The notes: generated from the sequence alone by a model not told the origin. Numbered from the stretch's first letter, positions 1-9,196 are shown. The stretch is DNA of 63,038 nt from Actinomycetes bacterium (GCA_023429565.1 JAEZDJ010000004.1:1-63038); one strand, 5' to 3'. A program made the numbers and translations.

Positions 1-163
1 GGCTGTATCAAAAGTGATGCAGCCCCATCGTTATTTTTTCATAGCATAGTTGCGTCCAAGACTCTTTCTTTTGATGGTATTGTAGTGTCTTTAGGTCACA
101 TAAATAGCTATTGATCAGGCAATATGATACAATTCACTTGTAGTTTAGACAGAAGGATTGTAT

Positions 164-1744
164 ATGCCAAAGCCTGTGTTTAAGCCCTGTATGCAGCACC
201 AGCCTATGCTGCTACCTCCCGATCTGTCAGATCTTATAGATACCAATCACTTGGTTCGGGTTGTTGACTCAGTGATTGATGCTATTGATACCCAAGAGCT
301 CTATGCGCTCTATCCTGGCGGCGGCACCAGTTCTTATGATCCGAAAATGATGCTTAAGGTTATCGTCTATGCCTATACGGTCGATATCTACTCATCCCGC
401 AAGATTGAAAAAGCAACAAAGGAAAACATTCACTTCATGTGGCTTTCTGGCATGACACCACTTGATCACATGACGATAAATCGTTTTAGAAGCGAGCGAA
501 TCCGTCCGGTGTTCGAATCGATCTTTACCCAAGTTGTTGGACTTTTAGCTGATAAAGGTCTCATCACGCTGGAGACATACTTTCTCGATGGCACAAAGAT
601 TGAAGCTAATGCAAACAAATACACCTTTGTCTGGAAGAAGTCTGTTGAGGGTTATCAGGCAAAACTTCGAGCCAAGGTGAGAGAGCACCTCGAAGAAATA
701 GACCGTATCAACGAAGAGGAAGATAGGTTAGCCGAAGCTCTTCCCGAACCCGAAGAAGTAAGTGCAGAAGATATCGCCGAAGCTGCTCGGCGCATCAATG
801 AAAAACTCAAAGCTCGCCCCAAAGACAAAGAACTAAAACGAGCAAAGAAGGCCTTCGAGCAAGATTATCTGGTGCGCGCTCGTCGCTATGAAGAACAGCT
901 CGACGTATTCCAAGAGCGCAGATCGTTTTCTAAGACAGACAATGACGCCACCTTCATGCGCATGAAGGAAGACCACATGGGCAACGGGCAGCTCAAAGCT
1001 GCCTATAATGTACAGATCGGTACCGAAAATCAGTTTATAGTCGCCTCTACCTTGCACAGACGAGCGGGAGATACTGCTTGCATGATCCCACACGTTGAAC
1101 ATGCAAAGAACCTCTACGGGATGCCTCCCTATACCCTTACCACTGATGCAGGGTATGGCAGCGAAGAAAATCATGCTTACCTCGAGAGCCTAGACGTGAG
1201 AGCTTTCGTTAAGTACAACATGTTTCATAAAGAGCAGAAGCGATTCTTCAAAAAAGATCCAACCCAACCAAAGAACTGGGGCTTTAATAAAAATGCAGAT
1301 GAGTGGATGTGTTTGCAAGGTCGCACCCTTTCCTTTCTCCATGAAAAGAAGGAACGAAGTGATCTCGGATACGAAAGTACCGTGAGGCTTTATCGCTGTT
1401 GTGACTGTAGCGGCTGTCCTCACCAAAAGAAGTGCACCAAAAGCGATGACGAATCGCGAAATCGCACTATCTATGTAAACCCCCTACGCGATGCTTATCG
1501 AAGACGGGCTGAGAGGCGACTTACAAGCGCTGAGGGTGTTGTTCTTCGCCGCAGAAGAGCAACTGATGTCGAAACAGTATTCGGCAACATCAAACAAAAC
1601 CACGGATTTAAGCGCTTCACCTTGCGAGGATTAGATAAAGTAACTCATGAGTGGCACCTGGTGGCGTTTGCGCACAATATGAGGAAGTTATTCGAGGCTA
1701 TGAGCGGGAAGAATGCCGTTAAAGGTCAAGGGTGCTTTGCATAA
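164..1744 (+). CDS. IS1182-family DDE transposase
   Basis: This 526-residue protein catalyses cut-and-paste movement of the surrounding insertion sequence. It has the N-terminal transposase domain (about residues 1-110), a charged helical middle (about 165-255) and a DDE catalytic core. Candidate acidic residues are the D in FLDGTKIEANANKY, the D in TTDAGYGS and the E in DVETVFGNIKQNHGF. A CxxCxxCP-like cluster (CDCSGCPHQKKC) precedes the last acidic residue, as in other IS1182 members. The ATG at 164 is preceded by AAGGA at a good distance; a TTG two codons earlier is possible. The frame is intact, so the protein may be active. Confidence 0.93.
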   Translation: MPKPVFKPCMQHQPMLLPPDLSDLIDTNHLVRVVDSVIDAIDTQELYALYPGGGTSSYDPKMMLKVIVYAYTVDIYSSRKIEKATKENIHFMWLSGMTPLDHMTINRFRSERIRPVFESIFTQVVGLLADKGLITLETYFLDGTKIEANANKYTFVWKKSVEGYQAKLRAKVREHLEEIDRINEEEDRLAEALPEPEEVSAEDIAEAARRINEKLKARPKDKELKRAKKAFEQDYLVRARRYEEQLDVFQERRSFSKTDNDATFMRMKEDHMGNGQLKAAYNVQIGTENQFIVASTLHRRAGDTACMIPHVEHAKNLYGMPPYTLTTDAGYGSEENHAYLESLDVRAFVKYNMFHKEQKRFFKKDPTQPKNWGFNKNADEWMCLQGRTLSFLHEKKERSDLGYESTVRLYRCCDCSGCPHQKKCTKSDDESRNRTIYVNPLRDAYRRRAERRLTSAEGVVLRRRRATDVETVFGNIKQNHGFKRFTLRGLDKVTHEWHLVAFAHNMRKLFEAMSGKNAVKGQGCFA

Positions 1745-1770
1745 ATGTGTGTTCGACCTTATTTTCAGAA

Positions 1771-1809
1771 GAAAAGAGTCGAAACCGATGAAGGGTTCCG
1801 ACTCTTTTC
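1771..1809 (+). terminator. Hairpin at the 3' end of the transposase gene
   Basis: A 16-bp stem with one mismatch (GAAAAGAGTCGAAACC against GGTTCCGACTCTTTTC) lies 26 bases after the transposase stop and just inside the right inverted repeat. The T-rich right arm makes it a plausible terminator or a barrier to read-through between element and host. Confidence 0.6.
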
Positions 1810-1896
1810 TATTAAGGGACTTTTGATACAGCCCCTTTTTTCATTGCCTGCACGCCCTGTGCAAACGGCCGCATGCCGCCGCGGCTGAAGTGCCTT

Positions 1897-2139
1897 CTAT
1901 TTCGATAGAAAATTGATGAGGGCTATCAGAATTATTGATCCGAGCGTGGCAACAATGAACGACCACAGATTGAAGCCCGTCACGCCGTCGATGCCAAACA
2001 GGTTCATGACGAAGCCGCCGATCAAGGCGCCCACGATGCCCGTGATGATATTCTTGACAAGGCTGCCCTTCTTCTTCATGATCATGCCGGCGATCCAACC
2101 GGCTATGCCGCCCACAATGATCCAGCTCAATATGCCCAT
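1897..2139 (-). CDS. GlsB/YeaQ/YmgE-family small membrane stress protein
   Basis: An 80-residue, almost entirely hydrophobic protein with three predicted membrane helices rich in Gly (GGIAGWIAGMIM, IITGIVGALIGGFVMNLFG, a C-terminal segment with ILIALINFL). This is the pattern of the transglycosylase-associated / GlsB-YeaQ-YmgE family, whose members are induced by general or envelope stress but have no firmly known biochemical activity. The start has a Shine-Dalgarno AAGGAT seven bases upstream. It lies downstream of the clpB terminator and probably has its own promoter in the clpB-glsB gap. Confidence 0.85.
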   Translation of the reverse strand: MGILSWIIVGGIAGWIAGMIMKKKGSLVKNIITGIVGALIGGFVMNLFGIDGVTGFNLWSFIVATLGSIILIALINFLSK

Positions 2140-2294
2140 GGCGAGATCCTTCCACGTAGAATGTACACGACGCCTATTCTAAGGTGTCCCCGCGCCAATC
2201 AGCGAGATTCCGCTGACCGGTTTTCGACCCGTAATCATCCCGGCAACAGCATCGGCAACAGCATCCCGTCCTTCTCCTGCAGCCGAGAAAACAC

Positions 2295-2324
2295 GTGGGG
2301 CCCTGCTTGCCAGCAGGACCCCAC
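2295..2324 (-). terminator. Rho-independent terminator of the dnaK-clpB operon
   Basis: A 12-bp G/C-rich stem (GTGGGGYCCTGC type, one mismatch) with a 6-base loop lies 26 bases beyond the clpB stop. On the minus strand it is followed by GTGTTTTC, a short T run. It is the last element of the heat-shock operon. Confidence 0.82.
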
Positions 2325-2350
2325 GGACAGACCACGATTGAAGAACTATG

Positions 2351-4987
2351 TTACTCCGTCGGTGCAGCATCCAATGCAATGGCATCGAAGTCAAGCGGCT
2401 CCTCCACCCTGCATTCGTAGTCGCCATCGCTGTCGATGTCGATGAGAACATGGCTGCGGTCACGCAGCTTGCCCTCAACCACCTTCTGAGCGATCCTATC
2501 CACGATCTCGCGCTGGATGAGCCTCCGAAGCGGACGGGCTCCGAAGATGGGGTCGTAGCCGTCAATGGACAAATGCTCCATGGCGGCGGGGGTCACGTCA
2601 AGGGTGATGCGGCGATCAGCCAGCCGGGCCCGGACCTCCTCAAGCTGCAGATCGACGATGGGCTCGATGTTCGTCATGTTGAGGGCGTTGAACACCACCA
2701 CGTCGTCGATGCGGTTGATGAACTCGGGCCTGAACGTCGCACGCAACGCACCGTCGATAGCCTGCTTCATGGCCTTTTCATCCCCATGCTCAGCAAACTC
2801 GCGTATGAACTGGGACCCAACGTTGCTGGTCATAATGATGATGGCATTCTTGAATGACACCACGCGGCCCTGTCCGTCCGTCAAACGACCGTCATCCAGC
2901 ACCTGCAGCAGAATGTTGAACACATCGGGATGTGCCTTCTCTATCTCATCCAACAAGATAACCGAATACGGTTTGCGGCGCACCGCCTCGGTCAGCTGAC
3001 CTCCCTCGTCATAACCGACATATCCCGGAGGAGCGCCGATGAGACGCTGCACGCTGAACTTTTCCATATACTCGGACATGTCGATGCGAATCATGGACTT
3101 TTCGCTGTCGAACAGATATTCCGCCAAGGCCTTGGCCAACTCGGTCTTGCCCACACCCGTCGGGCCAAGGAACAGGAATGAGCCAATGGGCCGATCGGGG
3201 TCGGAAAGACCTGCACGGTTGCGACGGATGGCGCCAGCAACCACGGACACCGCCTCGTCTTGGCCGACGACACGTTCTTCCAGCCGATCCTCAAGGTCAA
3301 CCAGCTTGGCCATTTCACCCTGCATCATCTTTTGCACAGGAATGCCCGTCCACGTGGACACCACGTCGGCGATTTCGTCCTCGGACACCTCTTCCTTGAG
3401 AATGGCACCGTCCTGCTGCTTGACGTTGAGCTCGTCTTCAGCCGCCCGCAGTCGCTGCTGCAGGTCGGGAATGCGCGCATAGCGTATCTCGGATGCCTTT
3501 GACAGATCGCCCTCGCGCGTGGCGCGCTCCTCCTCAAGCTGAGCTCCTTCAAGCTCGGACTTGAGACGTTGCACATTCTCGATGACATCCTTCTCGTTCT
3601 GCCATTCCGCCTTACGCTTGTCCAGATCCTCTTGGGCAGCGGCGATTTCACGGCGCAAGACCTCCAAACGCTCACGCGAGGCTTCGTCGCTCTCCTTCAT
3701 GAGCGCCTGCTCCTCGATTTGCATCTGGGTGAGCTTCCGCTCGGCGACATCCACCTCTTCCGGCATGGAGTCTATCTCTATGCGCAAGCGGCTTGCGGCC
3801 TCGTCCATGAGATCGATCGCCTTATCGGGAAGGAATCGATCCGAGATGTAGCGATTCGACAGTTCGGATGCGGCGACGATGGCAGCATCGGTGATACGCA
3901 CTCCATGATGAATCTCGTACTTTTCCTTCAAGCCGCGCAAGATGGCAATGGTGTCCTCTACCGTCGGTTCGCTGACAAGCACGGGCTGGAAGCGGCGCTC
4001 CAAAGCGGCGTCTTTTTCAATATACTTCCGGTATTCGTCGAGCGTCGTTGCACCGATGGCATGCAGCTCGCCACGCGCGAGCGCCGGCTTGAGCATGTTG
4101 CCTGCATCCATGGAGCTGTCTCCGGTCGATCCGGCGCCCACAATGGTGTGCAGTTCGTCGATGAACAGGATTATGCGACCCTCGCTCTCCCTGACCTCGC
4201 GCAGCACGGCCTTCAAGCGGTCCTCGAATTCGCCCCGGTATTTCGCGCCGGCCACCATGGCTCCCAGATCGAGCGCCACGATGTCGCGGTCTTTCAAAGA
4301 AGAGGGCACATCGCCCGCGACGATGCGCTGGGCAAGGCCTTCGACTATGGCTGTCTTGCCCGTGCCGGGTTCGCCTATGAGCACGGGGTTGTTCTTCGTG
4401 CGGCGGGACAGCACCTGTATGGTGCGCCGAATTTCCTCGGAACGGCCGATGACCGGATCGAGCTTGCCCTCGCGCGCCTGTTGGGTGAGGTTTTGTCCAT
4501 ACTGCTCCAAAGCCTCGAACTGGGTTTTGTTCTGCTGGTCCGTCACGCGTGTGTCACCACGGAGCTCGCCATATGCCGCTTCGATGTTCTTGCGGGTCAC
4601 GCCAGCCACCGTGAGGATCTTTCCAGCCGGGCTGTTGTCCTCAGACAACGCAATGAGGAGATGCTCGCTCGTGGCATAGCTGTCACCCAGCTTTTCGGCA
4701 ATCTTCACGGCGTTGTCGATGGTCTTCATGAGGGCCTGGCTCGGCATGGAGCCCATCTGTCCGCTTGTCTTCGGCATATGGAGCAGCTCATCGTCGACAT
4801 TCGCCAAGAGCTGCAGCGGATCTGCGCCAATACGCTTGATGATGGCGGAGAGGTTGTTCTCCTGGGCAGTCAGCAGAGCCTTCAGCAGATGAACGGGCTC
4901 GACTGTTGAAGATTCTTCTTCGGAGGCGATGACGATCGCCTGTTGCAAGGCCTCTTGAGCTGTCAGTGCAAGTTTGTCTAGTCTCAT
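2351..4987 (-). CDS. clpB: ATP-dependent disaggregase ClpB
   Basis: ClpB is the Hsp100 ring ATPase that pulls proteins out of aggregates together with DnaK, DnaJ and GrpE. The 878-residue protein has the full family layout. The N-terminal domain starts MRLDKLALTAQEALQQA. NBD1 has Walker A GEPGTGKTAIVEGLA and Walker B IILFIDELHT. A long charged coiled-coil middle domain spans roughly residues 400-540. NBD2 has Walker A GPTGVGKTELAKALAEYL and the GYVGYDEGGQLTE loop that is conserved in ClpB. There is no ClpP-binding IGF/L loop, as expected for ClpB. It is the last gene of the operon, 37 bases after hspR, and is probably repressed by HspR with the rest. Confidence 0.97.
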   Translation of the reverse strand: MRLDKLALTAQEALQQAIVIASEEESSTVEPVHLLKALLTAQENNLSAIIKRIGADPLQLLANVDDELLHMPKTSGQMGSMPSQALMKTIDNAVKIAEKLGDSYATSEHLLIALSEDNSPAGKILTVAGVTRKNIEAAYGELRGDTRVTDQQNKTQFEALEQYGQNLTQQAREGKLDPVIGRSEEIRRTIQVLSRRTKNNPVLIGEPGTGKTAIVEGLAQRIVAGDVPSSLKDRDIVALDLGAMVAGAKYRGEFEDRLKAVLREVRESEGRIILFIDELHTIVGAGSTGDSSMDAGNMLKPALARGELHAIGATTLDEYRKYIEKDAALERRFQPVLVSEPTVEDTIAILRGLKEKYEIHHGVRITDAAIVAASELSNRYISDRFLPDKAIDLMDEAASRLRIEIDSMPEEVDVAERKLTQMQIEEQALMKESDEASRERLEVLRREIAAAQEDLDKRKAEWQNEKDVIENVQRLKSELEGAQLEEERATREGDLSKASEIRYARIPDLQQRLRAAEDELNVKQQDGAILKEEVSEDEIADVVSTWTGIPVQKMMQGEMAKLVDLEDRLEERVVGQDEAVSVVAGAIRRNRAGLSDPDRPIGSFLFLGPTGVGKTELAKALAEYLFDSEKSMIRIDMSEYMEKFSVQRLIGAPPGYVGYDEGGQLTEAVRRKPYSVILLDEIEKAHPDVFNILLQVLDDGRLTDGQGRVVSFKNAIIIMTSNVGSQFIREFAEHGDEKAMKQAIDGALRATFRPEFINRIDDVVVFNALNMTNIEPIVDLQLEEVRARLADRRITLDVTPAAMEHLSIDGYDPIFGARPLRRLIQREIVDRIAQKVVEGKLRDRSHVLIDIDSDGDYECRVEEPLDFDAIALDAAPTE

Positions 4988-5025
4988 GAGGTGTTTCTCC
5001 TCCTTTTAGTCCTTGTTGGCACAGC

Positions 5026-5418
5026 CTACGGAAGGCTGCGAAGCGCAGAGGGAAGGTCGGAAACGCGGACAAGGGCGTTCACGCTCTCACGCGTCTCCAA
5101 CTCATGCACACGATCAGCCAAGCGCCGAACGCGACGGTGCAAGTCGTCAAGCTCGCTGTCGCGTTCGTCGAGCCTGCCCTGCAGGTCGAGGATGCGAATG
5201 ACTCCGGCAAGGTTTATTCCCTCACCCGTCAACTCGTTGATGAGTTCGAGGCGATCTATGTCAGCCTGCGAGTACATGCGCGTGTTGCCGCTTGTTCTTT
5301 GGGGCGAAACCAACCCCTTCTGCTCATAGGTCCGCAGGGTCTGAGGATGCACGCCTGCGAGTTGTGCTGCCACGCTGATCATGTAGAGCGGGCGGTTTCG
5401 ATCGGTATGGTTGTTCAT
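5026..5418 (-). CDS. hspR: MerR-type heat-shock repressor HspR
   Basis: HspR is the actinobacterial repressor of dnaK operons and uses DnaK as co-repressor. The 130-residue protein has the MerR winged helix (LYMISVAAQLAGVHPQTLRT, then YEQKGLVSPQRTSGNTRMYS, about residues 10-60). A second helical segment and a short coiled coil (about 78-112) follow. The ATG overlaps the dnaJ stop by one base (TGATG) and has GAGGAG six bases upstream; a GTG one codon earlier is possible. Position inside dnaK-grpE-dnaJ-hspR-clpB makes the assignment secure. The operator it should bind is at 9336-9356. Confidence 0.95.
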   Translation of the reverse strand: MNNHTDRNRPLYMISVAAQLAGVHPQTLRTYEQKGLVSPQRTSGNTRMYSQADIDRLELINELTGEGINLAGVIRILDLQGRLDERDSELDDLHRRVRRLADRVHELETRESVNALVRVSDLPSALRSLP

Positions 5419-6365
5419 CACCAGCTCCTCACATCGTCAGTCGTGGCTTCCATGTAGGCCTGCATGGCCTCTTTCTGCCCTTCGTTCATCTCCTTCGGCA
5501 CAACCACCTTCATGGTGATCTTGAGATCACCCACGCCCCCATCCTTCACCTTGGGGGCGCCTTTGCCCTTGATTGAGAGAACGGTGTTGTCCTGAGTGCC
5601 TGCCGGCACCCTGACACGCACCTTGGTCCCGTCAGGGGCGGGCACGACGACACTCGTGCCCAGCGCAGCCTCCGCAACGGACACGGGCACGTCCATGAGC
5701 ACGTCGGGGCCTTTGCGGCGATAGTGGGAGTGTGCGTCAATCTTCGTGGTGATAAGCAGATCGCCCGCTTCTCCACCGTTGTCACCAGGACCGCCCTTGC
5801 CCCTGAAACGCAAACGGCCGCCATCCACAGCACCGGCAGGAATCTTCACCGTGAGCGTTTCGGATTCCGCGCGACCCGGAACCCGCACCGTGACGCGTTT
5901 CTCAGTTCCGGCAAAAGCCTCATCGAACCCCACGTTCAGCGTGACGTTCATGTCCTGCCCTTTGCGCGGTCGCGCCGCACGTTGGCCTCCGCCAAAACCT
6001 GAGAAGTCGCCAAAATCCCAATCGGATCCGAATGCGCCCTCGCCGCGGCGAATGCTTTCGAGGATGTCGGACCAGCCTCCGAAACCACCGCCGCCGCCAA
6101 AGACGTCCTCCGCATTGGAGGAACCGCCACTCCATCCCTGCGGGATGTGGTTCTCGTTTGCGGTTCCGTACTGATCGTAGAGCTTCCGCTTCTTTTCATC
6201 GGACAGGACTTCGTAGGCCTCGTTGATGTCTTTGAATTTTGCCTCGTCGCCACCGGCGTCAGGATGATGCGTGCGCGCAAGCTTGCGATACGCCTTCTTT
6301 ATCTCATCTGCCGATGCGTTGCGTGGAACGCCCAGCGTCTTGTAATAGTCCGGGGTAGTCGCCAC
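5418..6365 (-). CDS. dnaJ: DnaJ-family co-chaperone without zinc finger (type B, CbpA-like)
   Basis: J-domain co-chaperone that delivers clients to DnaK and triggers its ATPase. The J domain is at about residues 5-70 (DYYKTLGVPRNASADEIKKA) with the catalytic HPD motif in RTHHPDAGG. A Gly/Phe-rich linker with GGGGGFGG and GFGGGQR follows, then the two C-terminal beta domains (about 140-310). The four CxxCxGxG zinc motifs of classical DnaJ are absent; the protein has no such cysteines. The operon position is that of actinobacterial dnaJ1, which normally has the zinc finger. The start is set at GTG 6365, which has GGAGGT upstream; a longer frame to 6434 has no ribosome site and is unlike the family. 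It has 315 residues. Confidence 0.9.
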   Translation of the reverse strand: MATTPDYYKTLGVPRNASADEIKKAYRKLARTHHPDAGGDEAKFKDINEAYEVLSDEKKRKLYDQYGTANENHIPQGWSGGSSNAEDVFGGGGGFGGWSDILESIRRGEGAFGSDWDFGDFSGFGGGQRAARPRKGQDMNVTLNVGFDEAFAGTEKRVTVRVPGRAESETLTVKIPAGAVDGGRLRFRGKGGPGDNGGEAGDLLITTKIDAHSHYRRKGPDVLMDVPVSVAEAALGTSVVVPAPDGTKVRVRVPAGTQDNTVLSIKGKGAPKVKDGGVGDLKITMKVVVPKEMNEGQKEAMQAYMEATTDDVRSW

Positions 6366-6505
6366 CGTTCCACCTCCTATCAATCGGGAGGAACTCCCTG
6401 ATGGCTCGGGCCACCTTCGAAACGCGGCATGCAAGCTCTTGAGTCCGCAGTCGCACGCTCACAAAGAAGGCCAACTCCATCATGGAACCCTGTCTCTACC
6501 TGATC

Positions 6506-6540
6506 ATCGAAGGCGGGCTCATTGCTCGCCCGCCTTCGAT
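6506..6540 (-). promoter_or_regulatory. Intercistronic hairpin between grpE and dnaJ
   Basis: A perfect 13-bp stem (ATCGAAGGCGGGC and its complement) with a 9-base loop starts five bases after the grpE stop, in an otherwise unexplained 180-base gap inside the operon. No T run follows, so it is more likely a processing, stability or attenuation structure than a full terminator. Confidence 0.6.
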
Positions 6541-6545
6541 CGGTC

Positions 6546-7259
6546 TTAACGTTTCTTTGGCGCGTTGCCCTCTTCAGGCTTCGTCTCACGCTTCGGGCCA
6601 CCGGCCGTCACCGTCACCATAGCGGGTCGCAAGACCTTCGTGCCCATCTTGTAGCCCTTTTGGTAAACCTCAGACACCGTTTCGTCGGGGACGCTCTTGT
6701 CGTCGACCGTGGCCACAGCCTGCGCCTCAAGCGCGTCGAATGCTTGGCCTTGCGGGTCAATGACCTCGACTCCGTCTTTCGTCAGCACGTCGACCAGCTT
6801 GGCACGGACGGCCTTAACGCCATCGAGCAAGCCGTTCTCGCCGTTTTTGTCAGCATAGTCTATCGTCCGCTCAAAGTCATCGATGACCGGCAACAGACTG
6901 GTGACTAGCTTCTCCGTGGCACGGGCCTTTTCCGTCTCGCGCTGCTCTGACGTGCGGCGTCGATAAGTGTCCCATTCGGCGTGCAGGCGCATGAACTTGT
7001 CCTGCCACTCTGCCGCCTGCGCACGAGCCTCAGCCACCTGGTCCTCGAGAGAGGACGTCTCCACGTCAATCGGCTCACCTTCGAGAGCCGCCTGCGCCTC
7101 TTCGATAATTCTGGCCGATGCCCGACCTTCCTGCGCCTCGTCCGCTGCATCAGTCGATGTGGGGCCATTGCCCGCGGAGGCTTGCTTCGGGGAAGTGCCG
7201 GGTGCCTCGGCTTCGCTACGCTTCGCCTGTCCAGGCGAGGGTTTGCTCGGCTGGGTCAT
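6546..7259 (-). CDS. grpE: Nucleotide exchange factor GrpE
   Basis: GrpE releases ADP from DnaK and so resets the chaperone cycle. The 237-residue protein has a low-complexity acidic N-terminus (about 1-65), a long dimerising helix (SLEDQVAEARAQAAEWQDKF) and the conserved beta domain. The family signature is in LLPVIDDFERTID and, near the end, YQKGYKMGTKVLRPAMVTV. A basic Lys/Arg-rich tail closes it. It starts five bases after the dnaK stop, with GGGAAG as ribosome site, so the two are translationally coupled. The gap to dnaJ contains the hairpin at 6506-6540. Confidence 0.96.
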   Translation of the reverse strand: MTQPSKPSPGQAKRSEAEAPGTSPKQASAGNGPTSTDAADEAQEGRASARIIEEAQAALEGEPIDVETSSLEDQVAEARAQAAEWQDKFMRLHAEWDTYRRRTSEQRETEKARATEKLVTSLLPVIDDFERTIDYADKNGENGLLDGVKAVRAKLVDVLTKDGVEVIDPQGQAFDALEAQAVATVDDKSVPDETVSEVYQKGYKMGTKVLRPAMVTVTAGGPKRETKPEEGNAPKKR

Positions 7260-7264
7260 CGTTG

Positions 7265-9169
7265 CTACTTCCCTTCCTTCTCGTCCTCGACAACTTCATA
7301 GTCAGCTTCGATGGTGTCATCGGCAGGAGTCGTTTCCGCCGTGGCGGCATCGGCGCCAGCGGCCGCACCTTCGGTCGAATACACGACCTCAGCCAACTTG
7401 TATCCCGCCTGCTGAAGCTTCTCGGTCGCAGCCTTGATGGCATCGAGATCGGTTCCCTCAAGCGCGGTCTTCGCCTCAGCTATAGCTTCTTCGGCAGCAG
7501 ACTTCACGTCGGCGGGAGCCTTGTCGCCAACTTCGGAAAGCGTCTGCTCTGTCGCGTTCATCAGAGCGTCGGCGTTGTTGCGAACCTCAACCTCTTCCTT
7601 GCGCTTGTTGTCTTCCTCGGCATGCTGCTCGGCATCCTTGACCATGCGATCCACTTCGTCATCGTTCAAAGCCGTGGAGCCGGAGATGGTGATCTGCTGC
7701 TGCTTGCCCGTTCCCAAATCCTTGGCCGACACATTCACGATGCCGTTGGCATCGATGTCGAACGTGACCTCAATCTGAGGAACGCCGCGACGGGCAGCGG
7801 GGATGCCCGTGAGCTGGAACTTGCCAAGCGTCTTGTTGTCCCCAGCCATCTGACGCTCGCCCTGGAGGACATGCACCTCGACAGAGGTCTGGTTGTCGGA
7901 AGCTGTGGAGTATATCTCCGTCTTGCGCGTCGGGATGGTGGTGTTGCGGTCGATCATCTTGGTCATGACGCCGCCCATGGTTTCAACTCCCAGCGAAAGC
8001 GGGGTCACGTCGAGTAAGAGGATGCCTTCCACGTCGCCAGCGAGCACGCCGCCCTGGACAGCAGCGCCCATGGCAACCACTTCGTCCGGGTTCACGGACA
8101 TGTTGGGTTCCTTGCCGGTGAGCTTCTTCACCAGATCCTGCACGGCAGGCATGCGGGTTGAGCCACCGACGAGAATGACCTCATCGATGTCGCCTGCCTT
8201 GAGGCCAGCATCTTTGAGAGCCTGCTCGACAGGTTTCTTGCAGCGGTCGAGCAAGTCCTTCGTGATGCGCTCGAACTCGCCGCGCGTCAGCGTATAATCC
8301 AGGTGCTTCGGGCCAGAAGCATCGGCAGTGATGAAGGGCAGGTTGATGTTTGCCTGGGAGGTGGAAGACAGTTCCATCTTAGCCTTCTCCGCCGCTTCCT
8401 TCAGGCGTTGCAAAGCCATCTTGTCCTGACGCAGGTCGATGCCATTGTCAGACTTGAACTTATCGGCCATCCAGTCGATGATGCGCTGATCCCAGTCGTC
8501 GCCGCCCAGATGGTTGTCTCCAGCAGTGGCCGCAACCTCGAAGACGCCGTCGCCAAGCTCCAGGACAGACACGTCAAAGGTGCCGCCGCCAAGATCGAAC
8601 ACGAGGATCTTCTCGTCCTTGTTCGTCTTGTCCAAGCCGTAGGCGAGCGCCGCAGCCGTCGGCTCGTTGATGATGCGAAGCACCTCGAGGCCGGCGATTT
8701 TGCCTGCGTCCTTCGTTGCCTGACGCTGGGCGTCATTGAAGTATGCGGGAACGGTGATGACCGCCTGGGTGACAGGTCCGCCAAGCTGCTTTTCGGCATC
8801 GTTCTTGAGCTTCTGGAGAACCATGGCCGATATTTCCTCAGGCGTGTAGTCCTTGCCATCGATGTCGACGACGGCGCGACCGTCTTTGCCCTTCTCAAGC
8901 TTGTAGCTCACCGTCTTGCGCTCTTCGGGGGTCTCGCCGAAGGACCGGCCGATGAAACGCTTGACGGACGACACCGTGTTCTCGGGGTTGGTGACCGCCT
9001 GGTTCTTGGCGGCTTTGCCGACGACGCGTTCGCCGTCTTTGCGGAATCCCTCGACTGACGGAGTCGTGCGATCGCCCTCTGCGTTGACGAGGATTTCAGG
9101 CTCGCTTCCCTCCATGACAGCCATGGCGGAGTTCGTCGTGCCCAAGTCGATGCCAAGAATCTTACCCAT
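7265..9169 (-). CDS. dnaK: Molecular chaperone DnaK (Hsp70)
   Basis: Central Hsp70 chaperone and, in actinobacteria, co-repressor for HspR. The 634-residue protein has the actin-like ATPase domain with phosphate 1 motif GIDLGTTNSAMAVMEG, phosphate 2 motif VFDLGGGTFDVSVLEL and adenosine motif VGGSTRMPAVQ. The DVTPLSLGVETMGG linker, a substrate-binding beta domain and an acidic Ala-rich lid follow. The ATG at 9169 has AGAGGAAG upstream. A longer frame to 9328 would run through the leader and overlap the promoter, so it is rejected. First gene of the operon; promoter and HspR operator are at 9327-9356. Confidence 0.97.
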   Translation of the reverse strand: MGKILGIDLGTTNSAMAVMEGSEPEILVNAEGDRTTPSVEGFRKDGERVVGKAAKNQAVTNPENTVSSVKRFIGRSFGETPEERKTVSYKLEKGKDGRAVVDIDGKDYTPEEISAMVLQKLKNDAEKQLGGPVTQAVITVPAYFNDAQRQATKDAGKIAGLEVLRIINEPTAAALAYGLDKTNKDEKILVFDLGGGTFDVSVLELGDGVFEVAATAGDNHLGGDDWDQRIIDWMADKFKSDNGIDLRQDKMALQRLKEAAEKAKMELSSTSQANINLPFITADASGPKHLDYTLTRGEFERITKDLLDRCKKPVEQALKDAGLKAGDIDEVILVGGSTRMPAVQDLVKKLTGKEPNMSVNPDEVVAMGAAVQGGVLAGDVEGILLLDVTPLSLGVETMGGVMTKMIDRNTTIPTRKTEIYSTASDNQTSVEVHVLQGERQMAGDNKTLGKFQLTGIPAARRGVPQIEVTFDIDANGIVNVSAKDLGTGKQQQITISGSTALNDDEVDRMVKDAEQHAEEDNKRKEEVEVRNNADALMNATEQTLSEVGDKAPADVKSAAEEAIAEAKTALEGTDLDAIKAATEKLQQAGYKLAEVVYSTEGAAAGADAATAETTPADDTIEADYEVVEDEKEGK

Positions 9170-9196
9170 TTTCAGCTTCCTCTCTTTTTTGAGTAT

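Larger units (their letters stand above)
1..1835 (+). mobile_element. IS1182-family insertion sequence, left end cut by the window edge
   Basis: The two ends carry matching terminal inverted repeats. The right end at about 1816-1835 reads, on the minus strand, GGGGCTGTATCAAAAGTCCC. The window opens with GGCTGTATCAAAAGT, so the left repeat lacks only its first one or two bases. One complete transposase gene fills the interior. The element is visibly richer in A/T than the rest of the window, which fits recent acquisition. The target-site duplication cannot be seen because the left flank lies outside the window. Confidence 0.88.

Noticed and set aside
3569..4909. A 446-codon plus-strand open frame opposite clpB
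   Set aside because: It is the exact complement of ClpB coding sequence, has no ribosome site and no family likeness. Long antisense frames are common opposite GC-biased genes.
4988..5025. Separate HspR operator before clpB
   Set aside because: The 38-base gap has a ribosome site but no HAIR-like repeat, so clpB is read as part of the dnaK operon.
8303..9058. Plus-strand open frame opposite dnaK
   Set aside because: It mirrors the DnaK gene and its product resembles nothing; a codon-bias shadow.
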